Positions 1-5,904 of a DNA stretch of 7,031 nt are shown here, piece after piece. The stretch is from JANOGU01 sp964602115 (lineage in GTDB: Bacteria; Pseudomonadota; Alphaproteobacteria; Rhodobacterales; Rhodobacteraceae), in the NCBI GenBank assembly GCA_964602115.1, contig CAZRQN010000143.1, forward strand, positions 1-7,031, written 5' to 3'. The notes beneath the pieces were generated by a model. That model ran no database searches. It saw only the letters and a program-made list of their open reading frames with translations, and had not been told where the DNA came from. The translations under genes and the position numbers were made by a program. Within the stretch, counting starts at the first letter, position 1; each line of letters opens with the position of its first letter.

Positions 1-1390
1 CCGGCGCCTTCAGCGGCACGCCGGCGTCCATCATCGACAGCGACGAGCCGCAGACAGTGGCCATCGAGGACGAGCCGTTCGACTCGGTGATCTCCGAGAC
101 GATGCGCAGGGTGTAGGGGAAGTCGGTCGCCGCCGGCAGCACCGCCTGAAGCGCCCGCCAGGCGAGCTTGCCATGGCCGATCTCGCGGCGTCCGGGCGAA
201 CCCACGCGACCCACTTCGCCGACCGAATAGGGCGGGAAGTTGTAGTGCAGCAGGAAGTTCGAGCGGAAGTTGCCGTTCAGCGCGTCGATGATCTGCTCGT
301 CCTCGCCGGTGCCCAGCGTGGTGACGCAGAGCGACTGGGTTTCGCCCCGGGTGAACAGCGCCGAGCCATGGGTGCGCGGCAGGATGCCGGTTTCCACCAC
401 GATCGGGCGCACGGTCTTGTTGTCGCGTCCGTCGATGCGGGCGCCGCCGTTGATGATGTCGCCGCGCAGGATCGAGGATTCGAGCGCCTTGATCGCCGGC
501 TTGAGGTTGGCGTCGGCCTTGTCCTCGTCCGACAGCGCCTCGACGATCGCCTTGGCGGCGGCGTCGATGGCGCTGGTGCGCTCCTGCTTGTCGCGGATGG
601 CGAAGGCGGCGCGCATCTGCGCCTCGCCCGCCGCCTTCACCCGGCCCAGCAGGGCGGAGTAATCCGGCGCGTCGAAGTGGAAGGGCTCCTTCGCCGCATC
701 CTCGGCCAGGTCGATGATGAGATCGATCACCGGCTGCATCGCCGCATGGCCGAACTTCACCGCGCCCAGCATCTCGGCCTCGGTCAGCTCATAGGCCTCC
801 GATTCCACCATCATCACGGCGTCCTTGGTGCCGGCGATGACGAGGTCCAGCCGCTGCTCGGGGTTCGAGCGCAGGTTGGTCATCTCGTCCATGGGCGGGT
901 TGAGCAGGTACTCGCCGCCCTTGAAGCCGACGCGGGCCGCGCCGATCGGGCCCATGAAAGGCACGCCCGAGATGGTCAGCGCCGCCGAGGCCGCGATCAT
1001 CGCCACGATGTCGGGGTCGTTGTGCAGGTCGCAGGAGAGCACGGTCGCCATGACCAGCACCTCGTTGCGGAAGCCTTCGACGAACAGCGGGCGGCAGGGC
1101 CGGTCGATCAGGCGGGAGACCAGCGTCTCCTTCTCCGACGGGCGCGCCTCGCGCTTGAAGAAGCCGCCCGGCACCTTGCCGGCGGCATAGTATTTCTCCT
1201 GGTAGTGCACGGTCAGGGGGAAGAAGTCCTGCCCCGCCTTCGCCGTCCGGGCGAAGGTGACGTTGGCCATCACGGCGGTCTCGCCGAGCGTGGCGATCAC
1301 CGAACCATCGGCCTGCCGCGCAACCTTCCCCGTTTCCAGTGTGAGCGTCTCGCCGCCCCACTGGATGCTTTTCTTCGTCACGTTGAACAT
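1..1390 (-). CDS. pnp: Polyribonucleotide nucleotidyltransferase (PNPase), N-terminal 463 residues, cut by window edge
   Basis: PNPase degrades RNA 3'-to-5' by phosphorolysis, releasing nucleoside diphosphates, and is a cytoplasmic core RNA-decay enzyme. The reading frame is open from an ATG at 1390-1388 to the left edge. It starts MFNVTKKSIQWGGETLTLET. The first RNase PH-like core spans about residues 12-145 and includes the RNA-binding segment GGFFKREARPSEKE (75-88). An alpha-helical linker follows. The second core begins near IDGRD (319-323) and contains THGSALFTRGETQ (340-352) and the phosphate-binding SNGSSSMA segment (437-444). The catalytic aspartates that correspond to E. coli D486/D492, and the KH and S1 domains, would lie beyond the window; the family is usually about 700 residues. 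A Shine-Dalgarno-like AGAGGA sits 7 bases before the ATG. rpsO, often the direct upstream neighbour, is here about 3.9 kb away. Identification is very secure. Confidence 0.98.
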   Translation of the reverse strand, partial: MFNVTKKSIQWGGETLTLETGKVARQADGSVIATLGETAVMANVTFARTAKAGQDFFPLTVHYQEKYYAAGKVPGGFFKREARPSEKETLVSRLIDRPCRPLFVEGFRNEVLVMATVLSCDLHNDPDIVAMIAASAALTISGVPFMGPIGAARVGFKGGEYLLNPPMDEMTNLRSNPEQRLDLVIAGTKDAVMMVESEAYELTEAEMLGAVKFGHAAMQPVIDLIIDLAEDAAKEPFHFDAPDYSALLGRVKAAGEAQMRAAFAIRDKQERTSAIDAAAKAIVEALSDEDKADANLKPAIKALESSILRGDIINGGARIDGRDNKTVRPIVVETGILPRTHGSALFTRGETQSLCVTTLGTGEDEQIIDALNGNFRSNFLLHYNFPPYSVGEVGRVGSPGRREIGHGKLAWRALQAVLPAATDFPYTLRIVSEITESNGSSSMATVCGSSLSMMDAGVPLKAP

Positions 1391-1647
1391 TCAGCTTTCC
1401 TCTGGAGACCCGGCCCCTGCCGGTGCCTCCCATATCTGGCGGCCCCATTGCCGCCGCCCCAATCCTGCGCATGTGCCCGGGGCCAAGGGCGTCACGTCTC
1501 AGATGGGCGGGGCGCATACAGGAAAGCGGGCCCAAGGGGAAGTGGCAGGGTTCGCAAGGCATCTGCGGCAGGCTGCGATCAAGGCGGGTCAGCGTGCGAG
1601 AGGCCGTCCGGCTTGCTGTTGGGGGCCGGCTGCTGCATAGCTGGAAG
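1391..1647. other. Upstream/leader region of pnp, no convincing gene
   Basis: About 260 bases lie between the pnp start and the possible plus-strand microprotein. Open frames here are extensions of other frames and show no recognisable protein. The region must hold the pnp leader and possibly its promoter, but I see no convincing -35/-10 pair. One clear hairpin lies close to pnp and is listed separately. Confidence 0.5.
1438..1455 (-). promoter_or_regulatory. Small hairpin in the pnp 5' leader
   Basis: There is a perfect 6-bp inverted repeat, GGCGGC and GCCGCC, with a 6-base loop. It ends 47 bases upstream of the pnp start codon. In E. coli the pnp leader forms a stem that RNase III cleaves and PNPase uses for autoregulation, so a leader stem is a plausible control element here. 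In DNA of about 70% GC a 6-bp stem can arise by chance. Confidence 0.25.
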
Positions 1648-1722
1648 ATGAAAAATCGCCTCGTGGAAATGGCCCTCCTGGCCGCCCTGATCGCCGGCTA
1701 CTGGTATATCCGCCACCTTTGA
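1648..1722 (+). CDS. Possible 24-residue single-span membrane microprotein
   Basis: The short frame runs from ATG (1648) to TGA (1720-1722). It has a charged start (MKNRLVE), a hydrophobic stretch of about 15 residues (MALLAALIAGYWYI, residues 8-21) and a basic end (RHL). This is the typical layout of a small inner-membrane protein. Third codon positions are mostly G/C, as in neighbouring real genes. Against it, the only SD-like bases (GGAAG) abut the ATG with no spacer, and no promoter is obvious. It lies on the strand opposite to pnp and the DUF1761-like gene, in the gap between them. I do not recognise a family. It could be a chance frame. Confidence 0.33.
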   Translation: MKNRLVEMALLAALIAGYWYIRHL

Positions 1723-1742
1723 GACCGGCCCGACCCTGCGGC

Positions 1743-1773
1743 TGCGGCGGTCGTTCCGGCGGACCGGGCCGCA
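1743..1773. terminator. GC-rich hairpin between convergent units
   Basis: TGCGGC+GGTC (1743-1752) pairs with GACC+GCCGCA (1762-1773), with a 2-base bulge (1766-1767) and a 9-base loop. It lies 20 bases after the stop of the possible microprotein and about 77 bases after the stop of the DUF1761-like gene. That position suits a shared transcription end, but no T-run follows on either strand. It may be a weak or Rho-aided terminator, or just a stable stem. Confidence 0.3.
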
Positions 1774-1850
1774 CCGACGCGGAATGACCGCGCCACCAGG
1801 CGGTGCTGTTCGGACAGCGCCTCTTCCCGACGCTGCGCGGTCCCTCCAGG

Positions 1851-2210
1851 TCAGAGCAGGGCCTGCGCGAGGATCATCAGCGCCCCGCCGAGCAGAGCAT
1901 AGAAGACATCGACGCCGATGGCCGCCGGCGTCTTCTGCGCCCAGGCGCCGACCGCGCCGGCCTGCGCCGCCACGGCAAGGATCGCGGCCAGCGCGAGCCC
2001 CAGGCTTTGGGTCGTCTCGGTGAGGCCGATGACCAGCGCGAGCAGGACGAGCGCTGCGACCTGCCAGAGCATGGCGTCCAGGGGCGGGCGGGGCTGCGCC
2101 GCCACCCGGGACCCTTCGGCCCAGATCCTGCCGAAGCCGATGGGGCCATAGACGAGGAAGCCGGCGGCGAAGGCGGCGACAGCGCCGGCGATGATGGCGG
2201 GCCAGTTCAT
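1851..2210 (-). CDS. DUF1761-like small integral membrane protein
   Basis: This 119-residue, strongly hydrophobic protein has about four membrane segments, roughly residues 4-24, 46-65, 68-90 and 98-118. The start MNWPAIIAGAVAAFAAGF followed by the short YGPIGFGRIWAEG segment (residues 21-33) resembles the DUF1761 pattern of a first helix and then a W/Y/P/G-rich turn. The molecular function of that family is not known. Its ATG overlaps the TGA of the preceding SRPBCC gene (ATGA), so translation is probably coupled; only a weak SD (GAGG) is visible. Being third in an ArsR/SRPBCC operon, it is presumably expressed under the same repressor. The family call rests on sequence memory of the N-terminal pattern; membrane location is secure. 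Confidence 0.85.
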   Translation of the reverse strand: MNWPAIIAGAVAAFAAGFLVYGPIGFGRIWAEGSRVAAQPRPPLDAMLWQVAALVLLALVIGLTETTQSLGLALAAILAVAAQAGAVGAWAQKTPAAIGVDVFYALLGGALMILAQALL

Positions 2211-2632
2211 GACGGGAGCGCCTCAGCACAGGCGGCGAGGATCCGGCTCCAGCCATTCTGGTGGTTGTCGCGGCTTTCCGGGGAGGCAAAACGGACATGG
2301 TTCAGCCGCACCTCGGTGCCCCCCGGAACCGCCGCGAAATCGAGAGTCACGGTCGAGCCTTCCATCGAGAAGGGCGATTCCCAGGTGAACTGCAGCCGGC
2401 GCGGACGGTCGATGACGCGGTATTCGCCGGCATGGGGCATGTCGCGCTCGCCCGCGCGCATGACGATGCGGAAGCGGCCGCCGACGCGGGCGTCCACCTC
2501 GGCCTCGGGCACCGACATGTCGGGTCCGGGAATCATGAACCGGGCCAGCATCGCCGGATCGAGCCAGGCGTCGAAGACCCGCTCCGGCGGGGCGTTGATC
2601 GTATGGGTCACGTCGAGGGCCAGATCAGGCAT
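2207..2632 (-). CDS. SRPBCC-fold protein of the AHSA1/COG3832 type
   Basis: The protein has 141 residues, the usual length for the START-like/AHSA1 domain, a helix-grip fold with a hydrophobic cavity for small ligands. Family landmarks appear in order: the INAPPERVFDAWLDPAMLARFM strand and helix (from residue 12), the VGGRFRI segment (50-56), GEYRVIDRP..LQFTW (69-84), the STVTLDF strand (92-98), GGTEVRLNHVRF (104-115) and the C-terminal NGWSRILAACAEAL helix. A strong SD (AAGGAGG at 2642-2648) lies before its ATG. The ATG overlaps the end of the ArsR gene by 8 bp. Such ArsR-SRPBCC pairs are common in bacteria. The ligand and any enzymatic activity are unknown; nothing here shows an Hsp90 partner. 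Confidence 0.93.
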   Translation of the reverse strand: MPDLALDVTHTINAPPERVFDAWLDPAMLARFMIPGPDMSVPEAEVDARVGGRFRIVMRAGERDMPHAGEYRVIDRPRRLQFTWESPFSMEGSTVTLDFAAVPGGTEVRLNHVRFASPESRDNHQNGWSRILAACAEALPS

Positions 2633-2969
2633 CGGAATCGTCCTCCTTCAGGGCGGCTTCCAGAGCCGCAAGCCGCAGCGCCCAGATCGAGCGCAGGCTG
2701 GCGAACCAGTGGTCGATGGCCGAAAGCGGGGCGGGACGCAGCGCGATCAGATGCTCGCGCCATTCCGTGCGCCGCTCCACCAGCCCCGCCGCCTCAAGGA
2801 CCTGGATATGTTTGGACACTGCCGCGAGCGATGTGGCGAAGTGCCGCGAGATATCGGTCACGCGCAAAGGCCCGTGCTGGGCCAGGAGCGTCAGGATTTC
2901 GCGCCGCGTTGGGTCGGCGGCGGCCTTGAGGATGGCCGTGAGGTCGGGCGTCTCCTCTCGTTCAACCAT
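2625..2969 (-). CDS. ArsR-family winged-helix repressor
   Basis: This 114-residue protein is a typical dimeric ArsR-type transcription factor of the kind encoded beside SRPBCC proteins. The AADPTRREILTLL helix is at residues 17-29. The recognition region VTDISRHFATSLAAVSKHIQVLEAAGLV spans about 37-64, followed by the wing (ERRTEWREHLIAL) and a C-terminal helix with the WALRLAALEAAL motif. The ELCVCDL-type cysteine pair of metal-sensing ArsR/SmtB members is absent, and the protein has no cysteine at all, so it probably does not sense metal; its inducer is unknown. An SD-like GGAGGT (2981-2986) precedes the ATG with an 11-base spacer. It overlaps the SRPBCC gene by 8 bp. Autoregulation through the inverted repeat at 3001-3016 is likely. 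Confidence 0.95.
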   Translation of the reverse strand: MVEREETPDLTAILKAAADPTRREILTLLAQHGPLRVTDISRHFATSLAAVSKHIQVLEAAGLVERRTEWREHLIALRPAPLSAIDHWFASLRSIWALRLAALEAALKEDDSDA

Positions 2970-3000
2970 GAGATTGAATTACCTCCGCGACCCCTGTCAG

Positions 3001-3016
3001 TCAACCGATTCGTTGA
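3001..3016. promoter_or_regulatory. Inverted repeat, candidate ArsR operator
   Basis: TCAAC and GTTGA are separated by six bases and lie 32-47 bases upstream of the arsR ATG, where a promoter would be expected. ArsR-family repressors typically bind such short dyads in their own promoters. On the minus strand, TTGACT (3004-2999) overlaps one arm and could be a -35 box, though the matching -10 (TAATTC, 17 bases on) is weak. Functional assignment is inference. Confidence 0.45.
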
Positions 3017-3141
3017 ACGATAGCGGTGGCGCCGCCGGAATTCCATCGGGCTCTGATCGGGCTGGCGAAACGCTGCGGTGCCGCCGTCCGGACGGGCCGG
3101 GCGACGCCGGGGTGCTTCTGGCCTTCGACGCGCGCCGCGGG
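3017..3141. other. Intergenic spacer between the SnoaL-like gene and the ArsR operon
   Basis: The 125-base spacer has no gene. It holds a perfect 12-bp palindrome CCGTCCGGACGG (3084-3095) with no T-run, so it is not a convincing terminator. The promoter for the ArsR cassette should fall at its left end. The next plausible elements, such as a TATCGT at about 3020-3025 on the minus strand, are too weak to call. Confidence 0.4.
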
Positions 3142-3573
3142 TCAGGCGGCGGGCAATATCTGGGCGACGAGATCCGGCACGTTCCAGTAGGTCGCTTCGC
3201 GGCGGATGCGGCCGCCGCCGATCTCGGCCACCACCACCGCCCTGACCGCGCCGCGCCGGCCGGACGCGGGCAGCGTGCCCTCGGGCGTGACCAGCGGCGC
3301 GACCAATGTCGCGCGGACGGTGATTTCCAGCATGACAGTGCCTCCGTCCTGGGCCACCGAATGAACCTCGGTGTCCCAGTCGCCGAAGGCATCGGCGAAG
3401 GGCTGGTTGTAGGCCCGTGCGGCCGCCGCCCCGCGACCGTCGGGCACGCCGGGATAAGAATAGGTGAAATCCGGGGCCAGCAGCGCCTGCCAGCGGTCGA
3501 GATCGCCTTCGGCAAAGGCCCGGAACAGCGACAGCGCCAGGCGGGCGTCGGGGGAAAGGGTGAGGTCTTTCAT
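3142..3573 (-). CDS. SnoaL-like/NTF2-fold (ester cyclase-type) protein
   Basis: This 143-residue soluble protein matches the cone-shaped alpha+beta fold of SnoaL-like and ketosteroid-isomerase-like proteins. The N-terminal helices contain LSLFRAFAEGDLDRWQALLA (residues 14-33), then APDFTYSYPG (33-42) and a helix with YNQPFADAFGDW (55-66). Beta strands follow, including VMLEITVRATL (79-89) and AVRAVVVAEIGGGRIRREATYW (108-129). Family members range from polyketide cyclases to binding proteins with no known reaction; no catalytic set is clear enough to assign a substrate. An AAAGGA SD lies 8 bases before the ATG. The HD/LuxR regulator gene ends 90 bp upstream on the same strand, and a perfect palindrome sits between the two. 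Confidence 0.88.
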   Translation of the reverse strand: MKDLTLSPDARLALSLFRAFAEGDLDRWQALLAPDFTYSYPGVPDGRGAAAARAYNQPFADAFGDWDTEVHSVAQDGGTVMLEITVRATLVAPLVTPEGTLPASGRRGAVRAVVVAEIGGGRIRREATYWNVPDLVAQILPAA

Positions 3574-3595
3574 CGCGGTGGTCCTTTCGGGTCAG

Positions 3596-3614
3596 GGATG
3601 TCGCTCCGACATCC
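3596..3614. promoter_or_regulatory. Perfect 8-3-8 palindrome upstream of the SnoaL-like gene
   Basis: GGATGTCG and CGACATCC are perfect inverted arms around a 3-base centre. They lie 23-41 bases upstream of the SnoaL-like start and 49 bases after the HD/LuxR stop. The 19-bp size and two-fold symmetry suit a dimeric HTH operator, and the adjacent gene encodes a LuxR-type HTH. It could instead be a transcript hairpin (no T-run follows, so a poor terminator) or a leader stem just before the SD. Confidence 0.45.
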
Positions 3615-3663
3615 GATGCCCCGTTTTCGGTCTCTCCGCCCTGAGCCGCATGAGGCAAATGCC

Positions 3664-5286
3664 CTATTCGGGGCGATGCAGGCCGTTCTCCACCGCGAAG
3701 AGAACCGCCCCGCCCCGGGTCGTGACCCCGAGCTTGGCATAGATGCTCTGCACATGATTGCCGGCGGTCTTGGGTGCGATTTCCAGATCGCGCGCCAGTT
3801 CCTTCACGGTTCGCCCGGCGGCAAGCCGCCGCAGCACCTCGATCTCGCGCGGGCTGAGGTCGGCCACCGGCCCCCGGGCGCGGAAGGCCGGGCGCTGGCC
3901 GGCCGCCTCCAGCACCGCCGCCCCGGCTTCGGGGCAAAGCCGACCGGAACGGATCTCGGCGTTGACCCGCGCCGCCGCCGCCTCCGGCCGCAACGCGGCG
4001 CGGAAGGCCCGGGGCTCGATGGCCGACTGATAGGCCTCTGCCGCTGCCAGCAGCCGCGCCGCCGGGGCGAGTTCGGCCGCCCGGGCGCCGCGCAGATATC
4101 CCGAGCCGTCCAGCCGCTCGTGATGCAGCGCCGCCACCGCCGCCACGCCGGCGAGCGCCCCGCCAGCCCGGGAGACGATGCGGGCGCTATGCCAGGGATG
4201 AAGCTGCATCTGCTCGCGCTCCGCCTGCGCGAAGGGCTGGGTCCGCATCCACAGCGAAACCGGCACTGCCAGTTCACCGATGTCATGCACCAGCCCGGCG
4301 CGGCGGACCCGCATGACGTCCGCCTCCGGCAGACCCAGCCGGCGGGCGCCGGCCGCCGCAAGGTCGGAGACGGCCCGGGAATGGCCGAGCGTATGGGGCA
4401 TGCGGACATCCGCCATATCGGCAAAGACCAGGCAGGCGGCATCGACCTGCCCGGGGGTGAGGACGGCGGGCGGCCCGGCCACCAGTGCCTCAACCGCCCC
4501 GGGCTCCGGCGAGGGGCCAGGAAGCAGCCGGTCGAGGCGCGCGACCACAAGGGCCGCAAGGCGCGGATCATAGGCGCCGCCGCTCCGCTCGGTGATGCGG
4601 GCGCAGGCCGCCTCGGGCCCATAGGCATCGGAGAGGACCAGCGCATCCTGTGCCAGGCTCACCACGCGCACCGGATAGGGCACCGCCTCGCCCTTCAGCC
4701 CGGCCGGCATGCCCTTGCCGTCCCACCGCTCGTAGAGGTGATAGAGCGCGGCCGTGGTCTCGGGCGGCAGGTCCAGCCGCTCGGCGATGCGGCGGGCAAC
4801 CTCGCAATGCCCGGACAGGATCGCGGCACTCTCCCCCGGCGCCCGGGCAAGCCCCCGGGCGATGGCGACCAGCATTCCGGCCGGCGAACTGCCGGCATGG
4901 CCGCGCCTGATCGCGCGCAGCACCACGCCGATCACCTCGCCGGGCCTTCCGTTGTCGATGCGGGCGAAATCGCGGCGCAGCGCATATTCGTCGCCCAGCA
5001 GAGCCGCCATCAGGAACGTGTCGGCATTGCAACCGATGTAGCGCAACAGCGCCTGATCGCGCACCGCCGCCAGCGCCCGGTCGTCGGCGCCGTCCTCTGC
5101 TGCCAACCGGACCGCGAGAACCGCAGATCGCAGGGCGAATTCCGCCGGCTGGCCAAGCGCTATGTCGGTGGCCAGCGACAGGGCGGCAAACAGGTCGGTG
5201 CGTCGGACGGCCGCGTCCAAGGGCAAACCCCGCAGAGACCCGGAAAGCTTAGCCGCGCTGGACCGCTTGCCGCCACCCCGAAACAC
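3664..5286 (-). CDS. HD-GYP-like phosphohydrolase fused to a C-terminal LuxR-type HTH
   Basis: The 540-residue predicted cytoplasmic regulator has two HD-like modules and a DNA-binding end. Module 1 (about 30-255) is degenerate: RYIGC (82-86) stands where an HD motif would be expected, followed by YHLYERWDGKGMPAGLKG (182-199). Module 2 (about 280-465) keeps H302, H334-D335 (LVHDIGELA), H363 and HHERLDGSGY (388-397), but GYP reads GYL and the usual late Asp is Glu (AAAEAYQS, 414-421). The LuxR-type HTH spans 476-536 (LSPREIEVLRRLAAG, VKELARDLEIAPKT, IYAKLGV). HD-GYP proteins usually hydrolyse cyclic di-GMP; the altered GYP makes that uncertain. The listed GTG start lies in the tail of the rpsO terminator without an SD. 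TTG codons at residues 21 (5226-5224) and 23 (5220-5218) sit just before the conserved-looking DLFAALSLATDIALGQP and are credible alternatives. Confidence 0.92.
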   Translation of the reverse strand: MFRGGGKRSSAAKLSGSLRGLPLDAAVRRTDLFAALSLATDIALGQPAEFALRSAVLAVRLAAEDGADDRALAAVRDQALLRYIGCNADTFLMAALLGDEYALRRDFARIDNGRPGEVIGVVLRAIRRGHAGSSPAGMLVAIARGLARAPGESAAILSGHCEVARRIAERLDLPPETTAALYHLYERWDGKGMPAGLKGEAVPYPVRVVSLAQDALVLSDAYGPEAACARITERSGGAYDPRLAALVVARLDRLLPGPSPEPGAVEALVAGPPAVLTPGQVDAACLVFADMADVRMPHTLGHSRAVSDLAAAGARRLGLPEADVMRVRRAGLVHDIGELAVPVSLWMRTQPFAQAEREQMQLHPWHSARIVSRAGGALAGVAAVAALHHERLDGSGYLRGARAAELAPAARLLAAAEAYQSAIEPRAFRAALRPEAAAARVNAEIRSGRLCPEAGAAVLEAAGQRPAFRARGPVADLSPREIEVLRRLAAGRTVKELARDLEIAPKTAGNHVQSIYAKLGVTTRGGAVLFAVENGLHRPE

Positions 5287-5287
5287 A

Positions 5288-5315
5288 GACGCCCGCGCTG
5301 TCGGGCGCGGGCGTC
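5288..5315 (-). terminator. Rho-independent terminator of rpsO
   Basis: Perfect 11-bp arms (GACGCCCGCGC and GCGCGGGCGTC) flank a 6-base loop and begin 24 bases after the rpsO stop. On the minus strand the stem is followed by TGTGTTT, a T-rich though interrupted tail. It should end most rpsO transcripts before the HD/LuxR gene. The annotated GTG of that gene falls within this tail. Confidence 0.85.
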
Positions 5316-5338
5316 GGGATCGTTGCGGAAGAAGAAGC

Positions 5339-5608
5339 TCAGCGGCGCAGGCCGAGCCGGGCGATGAGGGACTGGTAGCGGCCCTCGTCCTTCTTCTTCA
5401 GGTAGTCGAGAAGCTTGCGGCGCTGGGCGACGAGCATCAGCAGGCCGCGGCGCGAGTGGTTGTCCTTGACGTGCATCTTGAAATGCTCGGTCAGGGTGGC
5501 GATGCGCGAGGACAGGATCGCGACCTGAACCTCGGGCGAGCCGGTGTCGCCTTCCTTGGTGCCGTATTCCTTGATGAGGCGGGCCTTTTCCTCGACAGTG
5601 ATCGACAT
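5339..5608 (-). CDS. rpsO: 30S ribosomal protein S15
   Basis: The 89-residue product has the standard S15 length. S15 binds the three-way junction of helices 20-22 of 16S rRNA early in small-subunit assembly, helping S6/S18 join, and contributes to a bridge with the 50S subunit. It starts MSITVEEKARLIKEYGTKEG. Family landmarks are GDTGSPEVQVAILSSRI (residues 20-36), LTEHFKMHVKDNHSRRGLLM (39-58) and LVAQRRKLLDYLKKKD (59-74), ending RYQSLIARLGLRR. The ATG is preceded by AAGGAG at 5616-5621 (minus strand) with suitable spacing. A strong terminator follows directly. pnp, its usual partner, is not adjacent. Confidence 0.99.
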   Translation of the reverse strand: MSITVEEKARLIKEYGTKEGDTGSPEVQVAILSSRIATLTEHFKMHVKDNHSRRGLLMLVAQRRKLLDYLKKKDEGRYQSLIARLGLRR

Positions 5609-5904
5609 CGGATCTCTCCTTCTTCATCTGGGTGACGGCGCAGGCCGGGATGTCGTCCAGCAAGGCCCTTCCCCGCCTGACGGACGGGGACGCGGGCCCA
5701 TAGCGGATCGGCCGGCGGAAGGAAAGGAACTTCGCGGACGGACCGCCCGGCTGGGCCAAATTGAAGAAAAGACGAGGTACTTGCCTTGGCGGCGCCCGCT
5801 CGGGACCCGCGCCTGACACCGGGCGGCCCCGGCCAAGGCCGCGAATCGCGCCCAGACTCCTGACCCTGCGCGGGGCCGGTCCCGCCGGAAGGCAGGGGGT
5901 GGTC
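5609..5904. other. Divergent intergenic region between rpsO and the RTX gene
   Basis: About 300 bases carry no recognisable gene; they must hold the rpsO promoter and leader on one strand and the RTX-gene promoter on the other. Two modest stems are visible. One is CCCCG/CGGGG (5671-5675 with 5685-5689) in the rpsO leader. The other is GCGGCC/GGCCGC (5823-5828 with 5837-5842) in the RTX leader. S15 represses its own translation through leader RNA structure in several bacteria, so the first stem might matter, but nothing here proves it. TTGAAG at 5761 resembles a -35 but has no good -10 partner. Confidence 0.45.

Noticed and set aside
173..1651. Long plus-strand frame (492 codons) across the pnp region
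   Set aside because: It lies opposite the clear PNPase reading frame and its Arg/His/Gly-rich product matches no family; a shadow of GC-rich coding DNA.
3084..3095. Perfect 12-bp palindrome CCGTCCGGACGG
   Set aside because: Self-complementary with no loop and no T-run; in GC-rich intergenic DNA this is weak evidence for a terminator or operator.
2716..5367. 883-codon plus-strand frame
   Set aside because: It runs antisense through the ArsR, SnoaL-like and HD/LuxR genes, with low-complexity Arg/Gly/Ala/Pro-rich sequence and no domain; high GC suppresses stop codons on the opposite strand.
5609..5690. Protein-like frame upstream of rpsO on the minus strand (reading ALLDDIPACAVTQMKKERSD)
   Set aside because: There is no start codon with an SD, it runs out of frame into rpsO, and it does not resemble the end of TruB or another usual rpsO neighbour.
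5761..5904. Upstream extension of the RTX protein from a TTG
   Set aside because: The added 48 residues are Arg/Pro/Gly-rich, no SD precedes the TTG, and the ATG at 5905 has a well-spaced AGGGGG and begins the hydrophobic segment.
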